Below are positions 8,785 to 18,971 of a DNA stretch of 64,000 bases, piece by piece. The position numbers and the translations under genes are program-made. This stretch comes from an uncultured Pseudomonadales bacterium (GTDB taxonomy: Bacteria; Pseudomonadota; Gammaproteobacteria; Pseudomonadales; Azotimanducaceae), in contig OY282460.1 of assembly GCA_958296295.1 (NCBI GenBank), positions 2,604,001 to 2,668,000 of the forward strand, read 5' to 3'. The notes under the pieces are model-generated. The model was given only the letters and a program-made list of their open reading frames with translations, ran no database searches and was not told the DNA's origin. The first letter of the stretch is position 1. Each line of letters starts with the position of its first letter.

Positions 8785-10344
8785 GCCAATCCTGCGGTAG
8801 ACGTCCACGGGCCCGACAGTCCGCACCCGCTCGTACTGGCCATCCACGAACTCGAAGAACGGGCGAAGTTGATCGACGAGGGGTGCGACGATCCGGGATC
8901 GCTGCCGACGTTCCGCGTCCGTCGCATCCAACGGAGGCATGGAATCAGCGTGTGTGTCAATGATCAGCACGGGCGGATTGGCGACCACATCGGCGACAAA
9001 CTCCGCCACCAGTTCCGGGCTCGCGTATCCCTCCTTGACTAGCGGCCAGCCGAAGTGGAATCGCGTGGGAGCGGCCCGGCCTGAGCTGACGTAGTACCAA
9101 GATCGAGCACCCCACACGAGAATGACATCCTCTTCTTCGGTGTGCTCCCTGACATGGTGGATGACAGGGTCCCCGCGTTCAAGATACGCTCGCAAGTTCC
9201 TGTACTTCCCCACATCGTCAGGAATCAGGCGGAGCTGCAGGTGGCTCGAAGTCACGCATGTGAATCCTGTGAGAACAAACAGCGCAACCGGAATCCAAGG
9301 ATGTCGCGTCTGGAAGGTGTCCAGGAGCAGACGCACCGCGAAGGCCGAAAGCAGACAAACCACCGGTATCAACGCCAGATAGTAATGTTCATAGCCCCTA
9401 CCCGACAGGTTGGCGAGCACGACCTCAACCGGCAGCAGCACAACGGCCAGCCGGGCCAACAGCTCGCCGCGGCCCGCGGCATTCCCGGACAACACCTGCC
9501 ACAGGCCAATTGACCAGACCAGCAGCAGCACCCAAGTCAGCGGAAAGAACTTTCCCAACGTCTCGCGCACGGCGCCGAATTGGACGGCAAGCGAGACGTT
9601 GCTATAGTTCACGTTGTATACGATGACTGCATCCCAGAAGGCGAACAATCCGCCGGCGAGCGCGAACCAAACAACGAAAACCGCGAGCGTCGCCAACCCT
9701 CCGGCAGCGGTCCAACCAAATTTCCGCAGCGCGCCGTCCCGCTGCGCCAGCCAGACAAAGCCAATCGCAACCCAAACTCCTATGAGGTTGGGGCGAAGCA
9801 TGAACGCCGCGCCGCCGAGCGCGCCCAAGACGGCCAAGAACTTGGGGGAGGCGAATTTCTCATCTTTCCGCTCAACTCCGACGAACAGAGCCAAGGCCAT
9901 GAACTGCAACATCAGCGCGTACTGTTCGGTGAAGTTGCCGCCATGCAAGAATTTGATGAAATAGATCAACAGCACGGTAAGAGAGAAGAGTCCGGCAACT
10001 GCGCCGAAGCGGGATTCAAGCAGTTTGCCGGCGGTTAGGCAGGTTCCCGTCAGGAACCCGAGCTGTACCAGCCAGACGCCCCACGTCTCGGAAAGAAGCA
10101 GCCCGACAGCATTGAGAACGAAAATCAGCGGGCCTTTGTGAGCCCACCGGTCGAGATACGGCGTTTCCCCTTCCAATATGCCGTGGGCCATGTACAGAAA
10201 AGCGCCCGAGTCTCTGCCAGGCGTCTGCACAAAGGCATCAACCGCAAGGAGAAAGAGGAGGCTCAGCAACAGCGTCCAGGCAATGACAACGAACGTATCG
10301 GCCTTGGTCCTCCGCGCTGTCCCCAAGCTCGGCAGGTCTATCAC
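8455..10344 (-). CDS. Multi-spanning membrane glycosyltransferase-like protein (GT39/ArnT-like)
   Basis: The protein begins with a hydrophobic segment (TFVVIAWTLLLSLLFLLAVDAF). A luminal-type loop follows with PGRDSGAFLYMAHGILEGETPYLDRWAHKGP, where the early acidic residue and the YLDRWAHKGP stretch resemble undecaprenyl/dolichyl-phosphate-sugar-dependent transferases. Further membrane spans run to about residue 380, then a soluble tail. GTG 10344 is chosen because AAGGAG lies 4 bp upstream; the frame stays open to 10524, overlapping carB. The family's usual end would be near VDVYRRI, around 8800, but no stop occurs there. The frame continues about 110 codons antisense to selA, with Arg/Gln-rich, non-conserved sequence. 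A natural 3' extension or a lost stop are both possible. Confidence 0.75.
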   Translation of the reverse strand: MIDLPSLGTARRTKADTFVVIAWTLLLSLLFLLAVDAFVQTPGRDSGAFLYMAHGILEGETPYLDRWAHKGPLIFVLNAVGLLLSETWGVWLVQLGFLTGTCLTAGKLLESRFGAVAGLFSLTVLLIYFIKFLHGGNFTEQYALMLQFMALALFVGVERKDEKFASPKFLAVLGALGGAAFMLRPNLIGVWVAIGFVWLAQRDGALRKFGWTAAGGLATLAVFVVWFALAGGLFAFWDAVIVYNVNYSNVSLAVQFGAVRETLGKFFPLTWVLLLVWSIGLWQVLSGNAAGRGELLARLAVVLLPVEVVLANLSGRGYEHYYLALIPVVCLLSAFAVRLLLDTFQTRHPWIPVALFVLTGFTCVTSSHLQLRLIPDDVGKYRNLRAYLERGDPVIHHVREHTEEEDVILVWGARSWYYVSSGRAAPTRFHFGWPLVKEGYASPELVAEFVADVVANPPVLIIDTHADSMPPLDATDAERRQRSRIVAPLVDQLRPFFEFVDGQYERVRTVGPVDVYRRIGSARVSQRSRQFLQRFGAAHVQQQLVLGDAANHRRPELPQRRLETPQPRAACERDGDRATLQRLTGQGAAAESGLGACGGHRGVFHMGQGIGHDCGAPLQLGHRQREVAE

Positions 10345-10505
10345 TGGTCTCCTTGGGAGCGTCTTTAGGATTTCCGTGCGTGGGCGCCGCGCAAACGAAA
10401 GCGCCGCGCCCTTCGGACACCACGGGATCCTACTCTCTCGGGGGAGGGCCGGGGGAGGGCCGGGGAGGGCCAACCCGTGCCGGGCGGCGGTTAGAATAGC
10501 CGCCC

Positions 10506-13500
10506 GTGACCTCGCCCCCCGCAACCACCGGCCGGCGCACGGACATCGAATCCGTGCTCATTCTTGGCGCCGGCCCCATTGTCATCGGGCAAGCGTGCGA
10601 GTTCGACTACTCCGGCGCGCAAGCCTGCAAGGCGCTCAAGGACGAGGGCTACCGCGTCGTGCTGGTGAACTCCAATCCGGCCACCATCATGACGGATCCG
10701 GCCACCGCTCACGCCACTTACATCGAGCCGGTCGAATGGCGCACGGTGGCGAAGATCATCAACGCGGAGCATCCGGATGCGCTGTTGCCCACGATGGGCG
10801 GCCAAACGGCGCTCAACTGCGCCCTCGATCTGGCCCGCGAAGGCGTCCTCGAAGCCGCCGGGGTGGAGCTCATCGGCGCCAGCCAGGACGCCATCGACAA
10901 GGCCGAGGATCGCGAGCGCTTCGGCGCGGCGATGCGCCACATCGATCTGGCCACGCCGCGCGCCGCCATCGCGCACAGCCTGGAGGAGGCGCTGCAGGTG
11001 CAGAGCCGCATCGGCTTTCCCTGCATCATCCGCCCGTCGTTCACGCTCGGCGGCAGCGGCGGCGGCGTCGCCTACAACCGCGACGAGTTCGTGGAAATCT
11101 GCCGCCGCGGCCTCGATTTGTCGCCAACAAACGAACTGCTCATCGACGAGTCCCTGCTCGGCTGGAAAGAGTTCGAGATGGAGGTGGTGCGCGACAAGCG
11201 CGACAACTGCATCATCGTCTGCTCCATCGAGAACGTCGACCCGATGGGCATCCACACCGGGGATTCCATCACCGTGGCGCCGGCCCAAACGCTCACGGAC
11301 AAGGAATACCAGCAACTGCGCAACGCCTCCATCGCGGTGCTGCGCGAAATCGGCGTCGAGACCGGCGGCGCCAACGTGCAGTTCGCCATAGATCCGGCCA
11401 CCGGACGCATGGTCGTGATCGAGATGAATCCGCGGGTGTCGCGGTCGTCGGCGCTGGCCTCCAAAGCCACCGGCTTCCCCATCGCCAAAGTGGCGGCGAA
11501 GCTGGCGGTGGGTTACACCTTGGACGAACTCGCCAACGACATCACCGGCGTCACCCCGGCCTCTTTCGAGCCCACCATCGACTACGTGGTCACCAAGGCG
11601 CCGCGTTTCACCTTCGAGAAATTCGTCCAAGCCGACGACCGCCTCACGACGCAGATGAAATCCGTGGGCGAGGCGATGGCCATAGGCCGAACCTTCAAGG
11701 AATCTCTGCAGAAGGCGCTGCGCAGCTTGGAGACCGGCGTGGTCGGTTTGGATCCGCGCATCGAACCGGATTCACGCAATGTCAACACGCTCACCCAAGA
11801 GCTGAGCCGCGCCGGCCCCGAACGGATTCTCTACGTCGCGGACGCCTTCCGTTTCGGCATGGACGTTCCGGCGGTGGCCGAAATCACCGGCATCGATCCG
11901 TGGTTCCTCGCGCAGATCGAGGAATTGACGCTGACGGAGGCCGAAATCCGTGGGCGCCGGGCCCAGGATCTGACCGCTGACGAGTGGCGACGGCTGAAGC
12001 GCGACGGCTTGTCGGACGCGCGCCTTGCCACCCTGCTTGGCTGCGACGAGGCCGAGGCGCGGGCGGCGCGGCTCGCGGCCGGCGTGCGCCCCGTGTTCAA
12101 GCGCGTGGACACCTGCGCGGCGGAGTTCGAGGCCGCCACCGCCTACCTCTATTCCACCTACGAGGAGGAGTGCGAGGCGGCGCCTTCGACGCGACGCAAG
12201 ATCCTCGTCCTCGGCGGCGGTCCCAACCGCATCGGCCAAGGCATCGAGTTCGACTATTGCTGCGTTCACGCGGCCCTGGCCATGCGCGAGGACGGCTTCG
12301 AGACCATCATGGTCAACTGCAATCCCGAAACCGTCTCCACGGACTACGACACCTCCGATCGTTTGTATTTCGAGCCCGTGACCCTGGAGGACGTGCTCGC
12401 CATCGTCGATGTGGAGAAGCCGGACGGCGTCATAGTGCAGTTCGGCGGCCAAACGCCGCTCAAACTGGTGGACAAGCTGCACGCCGCCAAGGTGCCCATC
12501 ATCGGCACCAGCCCGGACGCCATCGACCGCGCCGAGGATCGGCAACGTTTCCAAAGCGTTATCGACAAGATCGGCCTGCGGCAACCTCCCAACCGCACGG
12601 CGCGCAGCGTGGACGAAGGCGTGCGCGCCGGCGAGGCGATAGGCTATCCCATCGTGGTGCGCCCTTCCTATGTGCTCGGCGGCCGGGCCATGGAAATCGT
12701 CTACGACGCCGACGAGCTGCGCCGCTATTTCGCCAGCGCCGCCGACGAGTCCAATTCCGCGCCGGTGCTGCTGGACCGCTTCCTGGAGCAAGCCGTCGAG
12801 GTGGACGTGGACGCGGTGTGCGACGGCCGCCACGTCGTGGTCGGCGCCGTCATGCAGCACATCGAACAGGCCGGCGTGCATTCCGGCGACTCCGCCTGCG
12901 CCCTGCCGCCGTTCTCGCTCTCCAATGCGGTGCAGAACGAGATCCGCCGCCAAGTGCGGGCGATGGCGTTGGAACTCGGCGTTGTCGGCTTGATGAACGT
13001 GCAACTGGCCGTGCAGTCGCCCAGCGAGACGCCAGACGCGACCCACATCTACGTCTTGGAGGTGAATCCCCGCGCCTCGCGCACGGTGCCGTTCGTTTCC
13101 AAGTGCATAGGCGTGTCGCTGGCCAAGGTGGCGGCTCGATGCATGGCCGGCACGTCCCTCCAGGAGCAAGGCTTCACCCAGGAGGTGGCGCCGCGGCACA
13201 TCTGCGTGAAGGAATCCGTCTTCCCCTTCGCCAAGTTTCCGGGAATAGACCCCATCTTGGGACCGGAGATGAAATCCACCGGCGAGGTCATGGGTGTCGG
13301 CGACACCTTCGCCGAGGCGTTCGCCAAGGCCTCGCTGGGCGCCGGCGAGGTGCTGCCGACCGGCGGCAAGGCGTTCGTGAGCGTGCGGCCCTCGGATAGG
13401 CCGCACGTCGGCCGCGTCGGCCGCGCTTTGGCGGATTTGGGCTTCGACCTCTTGGCGACGCGCGGAACGGCCCGCTGCTTGCGCGCCGCCGGCGTCGCGT

Positions 13501-13781
13501 GCGAAGTCGTCAACAAGGTGACCGAAGGGCGCCCGGACATCACCGACCTGCTGCGCAACGACGCCATCGACCTCATCGTCAACAGCACCGAAGGGCGCCA
13601 GGCCATCGCGGACTCGGCCTCCATCCGCAGCTTGGCGCTGCGCCACAAGGTCTGCTACACCACCACGCTCTCCGGCGGCGCCGCCTTCTGCGAGGCGATT
13701 CGCGACGGGCGCGTGGACCGCGTGCGAAAACTACAGGAGATGCACGGCCAGCGAGCGGACGAAACGCGCGGCCCGCGGTGA
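10506..13781 (+). CDS. carB: Carbamoyl-phosphate synthase large subunit CarB
   Basis: CarB combines bicarbonate, ammonia from the CarA glutaminase and two ATP into carbamoyl phosphate for pyrimidine and arginine synthesis. The 1091-residue protein shows the two homologous synthetase halves: the first opens with [22 protein letters not shown] and has NPATIMTDP; the second opens near residue 565 with [19 protein letters not shown] and has [14 protein letters not shown]-terminal MGS-like allosteric domain starts around residue 955. The GTG at 10506 is used; the N-terminus is about 6 residues longer than in typical CarB. Unusually, carA is not upstream: the divergent neighbour is the membrane glycosyltransferase gene, so carA must be elsewhere. 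Confidence 0.97.
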   Translation: MTSPPATTGRRTDIESVLILGAGPIVIGQACEFDYSGAQACKALKDEGYRVVLVNSNPATIMTDPATAHATYIEPVEWRTVAKIINAEHPDALLPTMGGQTALNCALDLAREGVLEAAGVELIGASQDAIDKAEDRERFGAAMRHIDLATPRAAIAHSLEEALQVQSRIGFPCIIRPSFTLGGSGGGVAYNRDEFVEICRRGLDLSPTNELLIDESLLGWKEFEMEVVRDKRDNCIIVCSIENVDPMGIHTGDSITVAPAQTLTDKEYQQLRNASIAVLREIGVETGGANVQFAIDPATGRMVVIEMNPRVSRSSALASKATGFPIAKVAAKLAVGYTLDELANDITGVTPASFEPTIDYVVTKAPRFTFEKFVQADDRLTTQMKSVGEAMAIGRTFKESLQKALRSLETGVVGLDPRIEPDSRNVNTLTQELSRAGPERILYVADAFRFGMDVPAVAEITGIDPWFLAQIEELTLTEAEIRGRRAQDLTADEWRRLKRDGLSDARLATLLGCDEAEARAARLAAGVRPVFKRVDTCAAEFEAATAYLYSTYEEECEAAPSTRRKILVLGGGPNRIGQGIEFDYCCVHAALAMREDGFETIMVNCNPETVSTDYDTSDRLYFEPVTLEDVLAIVDVEKPDGVIVQFGGQTPLKLVDKLHAAKVPIIGTSPDAIDRAEDRQRFQSVIDKIGLRQPPNRTARSVDEGVRAGEAIGYPIVVRPSYVLGGRAMEIVYDADELRRYFASAADESNSAPVLLDRFLEQAVEVDVDAVCDGRHVVVGAVMQHIEQAGVHSGDSACALPPFSLSNAVQNEIRRQVRAMALELGVVGLMNVQLAVQSPSETPDATHIYVLEVNPRASRTVPFVSKCIGVSLAKVAARCMAGTSLQEQGFTQEVAPRHICVKESVFPFAKFPGIDPILGPEMKSTGEVMGVGDTFAEAFAKASLGAGEVLPTGGKAFVSVRPSDRPHVGRVGRALADLGFDLLATRGTARCLRAAGVACEVVNKVTEGRPDITDLLRNDAIDLIVNSTEGRQAIADSASIRSLALRHKVCYTTTLSGGAAFCEAIRDGRVDRVRKLQEMHGQRADETRGPR

Positions 13782-13855
13782 GCCAGGACAGCGCGCCCGC
13801 GTGCCGCCGCCGTGCTGGTAGAGTTGGCGCATGGCGCTTGATTGGCATATCGGCC

Positions 13856-13877
13856 ACGCACGCCCTTGAGCGTGCGT
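13856..13877. terminator. Stem-loop in the carB-ATPase gap
   Basis: A perfect 8-bp stem (ACGCACGC / GCGTGCGT) with a six-base loop lies 75 bp after the carB stop and 36 bp before the next gene. A small second hairpin (CCGT-TAG-ACGG) follows directly. There is no T-run, so termination is only a possibility. Confidence 0.35.
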
Positions 13878-13913
13878 CCGTTAGACGGCTGAATTGAAGC
13901 CAACAGGCTGCCG

Positions 13914-15764
13914 GTGAGCTCCGTGTCCGTCCCGTACCCCCTGATTCCCTACGGCTGGGCCGATTTCCGGGCCATTCGGCTGGATGGCCGCCTGTATGTG
14001 GACAAGACGCGCTTCATTCGCATGTTGGAAAGCGAGCGCTTCGCGTTTCTGATTCGTCCCCGGCGCTTCGGCAAGTCCTGCTGGCTGTCGTTGTTGGAGA
14101 ACTACTACGACCGCTACTGGGCGGATGAGTTCGAGAAGGTCTTCGGCGGCACCGATATCGCCCAGGCCCCAACTGCAATGCGCCACAGCTACATGGTCTT
14201 GCGCTTTGACTTCTCAGTGGTACACGACGCCCCGGAGACCTTGGAGCGGGAGTTCGAGGACTACTGCCACCTGGAGATCGAGGAGGCCCTGGAGCGCAAC
14301 GCGGACCTGTTCCCCGGCCAGGCCGCGGCCCGGGTCCTGAATCATCGCTCGACATCCGGCAAGCTCAACGCGTTGTTCCGCGACGCGCGCAAGCGCGGCA
14401 TCCGCCTTTTTCTGCTGGTGGACGAATACGACAACTTCGTCAACACCATATTGGCCCACCACGGCGCGCAGGCGTATCGGCGGCTAACCCGCGGCGGCGG
14501 CTTCTACCGCAGCTTTTTCGCCACCTTGAAGGGGGGCGCCGGGCGCAGCGGCGGCGGCTTGGAACGGTTGTTCATCACCGGCGTGTCGCCCATCGCCCTG
14601 GACGACGTGACCAGCGGCTTCAACATCGGCAAGAACATCAGCCGGGCGCCGGAGTTCAACACCTTGCTCGGTTTCACCGAGGCGGAGGTGCGCGGCCTGC
14701 TCCAGACTTACCGCAACGCCGGGGCGCTCACCTTGGATGTGGCAGGCGCAATCGACATCATGCGCGATTGGTACGACGGCTACCGCTTTTCCGAAGACGC
14801 GCCCGAGACCGTCTACAACACGGACATGGCGCTCTACTTCTTGGACGCGGCCATGCCGAACAAGCCCATGCCGCGGGAACTCATCGACGTGAACGTCCGC
14901 ATGGACTACGGCAAGCTGCGCCACCTGCTGACCGTCAGCCGGCAAATGGGAGACGTCGAACAGGCGCGGAGAACCGCTCCGGGTGGTCCGGGTGGTCCGG
15001 GTGGAGAGCGGGTGGACGCGGCGCAGTTGAACGGCAACTTCGATGTGCTGCGGCAAGTCATCGGCGAAGGCCAGGCCTACGCCGACATCCAAACCAGTTT
15101 TCCTTTGGAACGCCTTGACCAGCGTGACAACTTTCTTTCCCTGCTGCACTACTTCGGCCTGCTGAGCATCCGGGATTCGGTGGCCGGCAGAACGCGCCTG
15201 CACATTCCCAACCAGACCGTGAGGCAACTGCTCTACGGCCATCTGCGGGATGCCTACGAGGATGTTGGCGTCCTGTCGGTGGACATGCTTGCGCTGGCCG
15301 ATTTGCTGTGGCGCATGGCGGTCAACGGCGAGTGGCGGCCCGTGGTCGACTTCCTCCGGGGGACCATCGCCGCGCAAACTAGCATCCGCGACTACTTGGA
15401 TGGCGAGAAGATCATCCAAGGTTTCCTAGCCGCCTATTTGGGCGTTTCTCGGCACTTCCTCGTGCGCACGGAGGTGGAACTCAACAAGGGCTTCGCGGAC
15501 ATCGCTCTGGAACCGCTCACGGCCCAGTTCCCGGAACTTCGACACGGCTATCTGATCGAGCTTAAGTACCTCAAGCGTGGCGACGAGGCCGGCGAGGGGG
15601 CCGTGCGGCAGGCCGTTCAAGACGCCACCACCCAACTCGAGCGTTACTTGGCCGACGAACGCTTGGCGCGCATGTATCCGTCTGTGCGGTTCACGGGGCT
15701 CGCCGTGATATTCCACGGCTGGGAGTTGGCGTGGTGCGAACGCGCGGCCCGGATAGCCTTGTGA
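13914..15764 (+). CDS. AAA-like ATPase / PD-(D/E)XK nuclease-superfamily protein
   Basis: This 616-residue protein belongs to the group with an N-terminal AAA-ATPase-like region (PF09820 type) and a C-terminal PD-(D/E)XK nuclease-superfamily domain (PF08011 type). The opening PYGWADFRAIRLDGRLYVDKTRFI is diagnostic. The P-loop-like motif is RPRRFGKS (48-55) and the Walker-B-like motif LFLLVDEYDNF (D170, E171). The C-terminal candidate nuclease residues are D529 in GFADIAL and E549-x-K551 in YLIELKYLK. The biological role of the family is not established; copies are often scattered and variable between strains. Residues near 355-364 carry a Gly-Gly-Pro repeat encoded by a 9-bp tandem repeat. 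GTG 13914 is the probable start; another GTG follows nine bases later. Confidence 0.88.
   Translation: MSSVSVPYPLIPYGWADFRAIRLDGRLYVDKTRFIRMLESERFAFLIRPRRFGKSCWLSLLENYYDRYWADEFEKVFGGTDIAQAPTAMRHSYMVLRFDFSVVHDAPETLEREFEDYCHLEIEEALERNADLFPGQAAARVLNHRSTSGKLNALFRDARKRGIRLFLLVDEYDNFVNTILAHHGAQAYRRLTRGGGFYRSFFATLKGGAGRSGGGLERLFITGVSPIALDDVTSGFNIGKNISRAPEFNTLLGFTEAEVRGLLQTYRNAGALTLDVAGAIDIMRDWYDGYRFSEDAPETVYNTDMALYFLDAAMPNKPMPRELIDVNVRMDYGKLRHLLTVSRQMGDVEQARRTAPGGPGGPGGERVDAAQLNGNFDVLRQVIGEGQAYADIQTSFPLERLDQRDNFLSLLHYFGLLSIRDSVAGRTRLHIPNQTVRQLLYGHLRDAYEDVGVLSVDMLALADLLWRMAVNGEWRPVVDFLRGTIAAQTSIRDYLDGEKIIQGFLAAYLGVSRHFLVRTEVELNKGFADIALEPLTAQFPELRHGYLIELKYLKRGDEAGEGAVRQAVQDATTQLERYLADERLARMYPSVRFTGLAVIFHGWELAWCERAARIAL
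14978..15004 (+). repeat. Three tandem 9-bp repeats inside the AAA/PD-(D/E)XK gene
   Basis: TCCGGGTGG occurs three times in a row at 14978-14986, 14987-14995 and 14996-15004. The unit is in frame and encodes Gly-Gly-Pro-type linker residues in the loop between the ATPase and later helical region, so slippage would change linker length without breaking the frame. Confidence 0.9.
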
Positions 15765-15785
15765 CGCGCGACTGCGAGATTCGGT

Positions 15786-18700
15786 CTAGCGGGCGCTCTC
15801 GCGGGCACCCAAGAGGTTGCCGAGGTCTTCGCGTATCACCACCAGCGCCGGCACCAGGAAGAGGATCACCACGCTCGCGAACACGATGCCGGTGGCGAGG
15901 CTCACCGCCATCGGGATGAGAAACTGCGCCTGCGTGCTGGTTTCGAACAGCATGGGCGTGAGGCCAAGCGCGGTGGTGGCGGTGGTGAGGAAGATCGCCC
16001 GGAAGCGATGCCGCGCCGCGGCCACAATGGCCACGTCCGGGGGCATGTTCGCCTCGGCGCGGATCTTGTTGTAGCGGTCCACCATGACGAGCGAGTCGTT
16101 CACCACCACTCCGGAGAGCGCCACCATGCCGAAAACGGAGATGAACGACAGGTCGTAACCGAGCAGGAAGTGGCCCATCACCGCGCCGGCGGCACCGAAG
16201 GGAACGCCGGCGAGGACGATGAACGGCTGCGCGTAGCTGCGCAACTGCGAAGCGATGAGCACGAAGATCACGAGCAGGGCCACCACGGCCAGATTGGCCA
16301 GCGCGGCTATGCCTTCCGACTGTTCCCGGCCGATTCCCGCCTGCGAGACGCGCAACCCCGGATAGCGTTGCAGGAGCGCCGGCAACACGTCCGCCCGCAC
16401 ATGCCCATCAACCTGGTCGGGCGTGGCCAATTGCGAGTCCACCTCGCCGGAAACGGTCACGACGCGCAAGCCGTCCACCCGGTCGATGGACGAGAACCCC
16501 CGCGATTCCGCCACTCTCGCCACCGCCGACAGCGGCGCCTCGGTGCCGTCTTGTAGACGAATGCGGGCGTTGTAGAGGTCCCGGGCGCTGCGGCGCTGGT
16601 CGTCGGGGTAACGCACCATCACCTTGAGCTCGCTGCGGCCGCGCTGGATACGCTGCACCTCTTCGCCGAAGAAGTGCCGCCGAAGTTGCCGCGCGATGTC
16701 GGTGGGCGTGAGGCCGGCGATCTCGCCGGCCGGGGTGAGCGTGATGTCGTACTGGCGTTTGCCGGCCCGGGCGGTGTCCTCCACGCCATACACGGCCGGA
16801 ACGGCCTCGTAGGCGGCGCGCAGGTCTTCCACGGCTTTGCCGAGCATGTCGCCGTCGGTGTGCGATAGCTCGTACTCCACATCGGCGCCCTGCGCCAAGA
16901 ACACGGCACTGAAGGAAAGCGCCTCGGCACCGGCGATGTCGCCAACCTGACGCCTCCACAGCCGCTCGAGATCCGTCGCCGAACGCTTCCGCAGGGGCTC
17001 CGGATTGAGTTGTATCTGCACCGTGGCCACATGCCCGGCCACGCTGAACGCGTTGCCGTTGCCGGGGCCGCGAGCGGCGGTTGGTCGGCCACCTATGGTG
17101 GCGCTCACGGAACGGAACGGGTCTCCCTCCACCGCTGCTTGCACCGCGTAGGCGGCTTCGACGAGACGATCGGCCGCCGCCCGCGTCACCTCGAAGGGCG
17201 TGCCGACGGGAAACGCCAGATCCGCGCGAATGCGGTCGGTTTCCAAGTCCGGGAAGAAGAGAAAACGCACCGTGCCCGTGAGGAAGAGCGCCGCGGCCAA
17301 CCCCAAGAACCCGATCCCGGCAAGCAGCGTCCTGTAGCGCGCCCGCACGGCGGCGGCGATGGCCGGCACCACCACGCCGTCGCGGAACACCCGCACGCGG
17401 CGGCTCACCGCGGCCTGCAGCACGTCGAGGGGCCAGCGGCTCCACGGCGACCCGTGGGCGAGATGCGCCGGCAAGATGCAGAACACCTCCAACAGCGACA
17501 TCGCCAAGACGGCGATCACCACTATCGGCACGACGCCGAGGAGCTGCCCGAACGTCCCGGTGACGAACAAGAGTGGCGCGAACGCCGCCATTGTCGTGAG
17601 CACGCCCACGATCACCGGACTGGAGACGCCCAGCGCGCCGCGCACCGCCGCCGACACGCCTCCCCCCGCCGCCGACTCCTGCTCGGTGACGATGTTCTCG
17701 CCCACCACCACCGCGTCGTCCACGACGATGCCCAGCACGATGATGAGCGCGAACAGCGACACCATGTTGATGTTGAGGTCGAAAAAGTCGAAAAACAGAA
17801 AGCCGCCGAGGAAGGAAATGGGCACGCCCATCGCCACCCACAGCGCCAGGCGCAGATCCAGCATCACGACCAGGAACAGGAACACGAGCGCAAAGCCCAG
17901 CACGCCGTTGCGCATCAGGAGGTTCAACCGATCCGCCAAGATCTCGGTGCCGTCTTCCCACACCCCAACGTCGATGCCGGGCGCGGGCTGGTAATCCGCG
18001 AGCATCGCCTTGATTTCGTCGGCGATGACGAGGGCGTCCTCCGCTTCGGACTTCTCCACGCGCACGAAGACGCTTTGCCGACCGTTGTACTCGTTGATCA
18101 AGTCCACGTCCGCGAATCCGTCGCGTATGGTGGCGACATCGCCGAGCCGCAGCAGCGTGCCGTCCGGCCGGGAGCGCAACACGATGCTCTCGAACTCCTC
18201 GCCGCGCATCCGCTTGGTGTTGGTGCGAAGAAGCAGATCGCCGGCCGGGGTTCGCAGTTCGCCGGCCGCCAGGTTCAACGACGACAGCCGCACCGCCGCC
18301 GCCACTTGGCCGATGGAAAGATCGTGCCGGCGCAGCGCCTTTTCGCTCACCTCAATGGCGATCTCGTAATCCCGCGCCCCGATCAATCCCACCAGCGAGA
18401 CCCTCGGCAGCGCCAGCAACGCGTCCTCCAAGGCTTCGGCCCCGCGGATCAACTCGGCTTCGGGCAGTTCCGAGGCGACCACCAACGTCATCACCTCGCT
18501 GACCGTTTCGGCGCGCACCACTTCCGGCTGCTCGGCGTCTTCCGGCGGAAAATCCGCCAACCGATCCACCGCGGCCTGCACATCGTCGCGCACGCGTATG
18601 GCGTCCACGAAGTCCTTGATCTCTATGGTCACGGTGCCGGTGTTCTCCCGCGCTTGGGACACCACGCGGTCCACGCCGTCGATGCCCGCCACCGCCTCCT

Positions 18701-18947
18701 CGACGCGACGCGTGACGGCTTCCTCCACTTCCGCCGGGGTAGCCCCGGGGTACGGCACCGTGACGGTGATCTCGCGCGGATCGATGGGGGGAAACACCTG
18801 CGCGGTGAGCTTGAGGCTGGCGAGAAAGCCGCCGACCAGCAAAAAGACCATCAGCAGGTTCGCGGCCACCGGATTGTGCGCGAAATAGCCCACCAACCCG
18901 CGGCCCCGCGCCAACGGCGGCGGCAAGAGTTCCGCGCTGTCGCTCAT
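15786..18947 (-). CDS. RND-family efflux permease (AcrB/MexF-like)
   Basis: The 1053-residue inner-membrane permease has the RND plan: TM1 at residues about 25-45 (VAANLLMVFLLVGGFLASL) and a periplasmic porter loop starting with FPPIDPREITVTVPYPGATPAEVEEAV. A middle membrane block follows with the proton-relay motif GIVVDDAVVVGENIV (adjacent Asp pair). Then come a second porter loop and a closing membrane block with VSGVVVNDSLVMVDR-like sequence. Together with the adaptor 24 bp upstream it should form a tripartite exporter; no outer-membrane channel gene is in the window. Substrate specificity is unknown. The absence of heavy-metal-type signatures favours a hydrophobic/amphiphilic (HAE1-like) role. 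Confidence 0.93.
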   Translation of the reverse strand: MSDSAELLPPPLARGRGLVGYFAHNPVAANLLMVFLLVGGFLASLKLTAQVFPPIDPREITVTVPYPGATPAEVEEAVTRRVEEAVAGIDGVDRVVSQARENTGTVTIEIKDFVDAIRVRDDVQAAVDRLADFPPEDAEQPEVVRAETVSEVMTLVVASELPEAELIRGAEALEDALLALPRVSLVGLIGARDYEIAIEVSEKALRRHDLSIGQVAAAVRLSSLNLAAGELRTPAGDLLLRTNTKRMRGEEFESIVLRSRPDGTLLRLGDVATIRDGFADVDLINEYNGRQSVFVRVEKSEAEDALVIADEIKAMLADYQPAPGIDVGVWEDGTEILADRLNLLMRNGVLGFALVFLFLVVMLDLRLALWVAMGVPISFLGGFLFFDFFDLNINMVSLFALIIVLGIVVDDAVVVGENIVTEQESAAGGGVSAAVRGALGVSSPVIVGVLTTMAAFAPLLFVTGTFGQLLGVVPIVVIAVLAMSLLEVFCILPAHLAHGSPWSRWPLDVLQAAVSRRVRVFRDGVVVPAIAAAVRARYRTLLAGIGFLGLAAALFLTGTVRFLFFPDLETDRIRADLAFPVGTPFEVTRAAADRLVEAAYAVQAAVEGDPFRSVSATIGGRPTAARGPGNGNAFSVAGHVATVQIQLNPEPLRKRSATDLERLWRRQVGDIAGAEALSFSAVFLAQGADVEYELSHTDGDMLGKAVEDLRAAYEAVPAVYGVEDTARAGKRQYDITLTPAGEIAGLTPTDIARQLRRHFFGEEVQRIQRGRSELKVMVRYPDDQRRSARDLYNARIRLQDGTEAPLSAVARVAESRGFSSIDRVDGLRVVTVSGEVDSQLATPDQVDGHVRADVLPALLQRYPGLRVSQAGIGREQSEGIAALANLAVVALLVIFVLIASQLRSYAQPFIVLAGVPFGAAGAVMGHFLLGYDLSFISVFGMVALSGVVVNDSLVMVDRYNKIRAEANMPPDVAIVAAARHRFRAIFLTTATTALGLTPMLFETSTQAQFLIPMAVSLATGIVFASVVILFLVPALVVIREDLGNLLGARESAR

Positions 18948-18971
18948 CGAACCGCTGGGCGGGCGCAGCGC

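Noticed and set aside
11772..13646. 624-codon open frame antisense to carB
   Set aside because: His/Arg/Gly-rich shadow of a well-supported gene, with no recognisable motifs.
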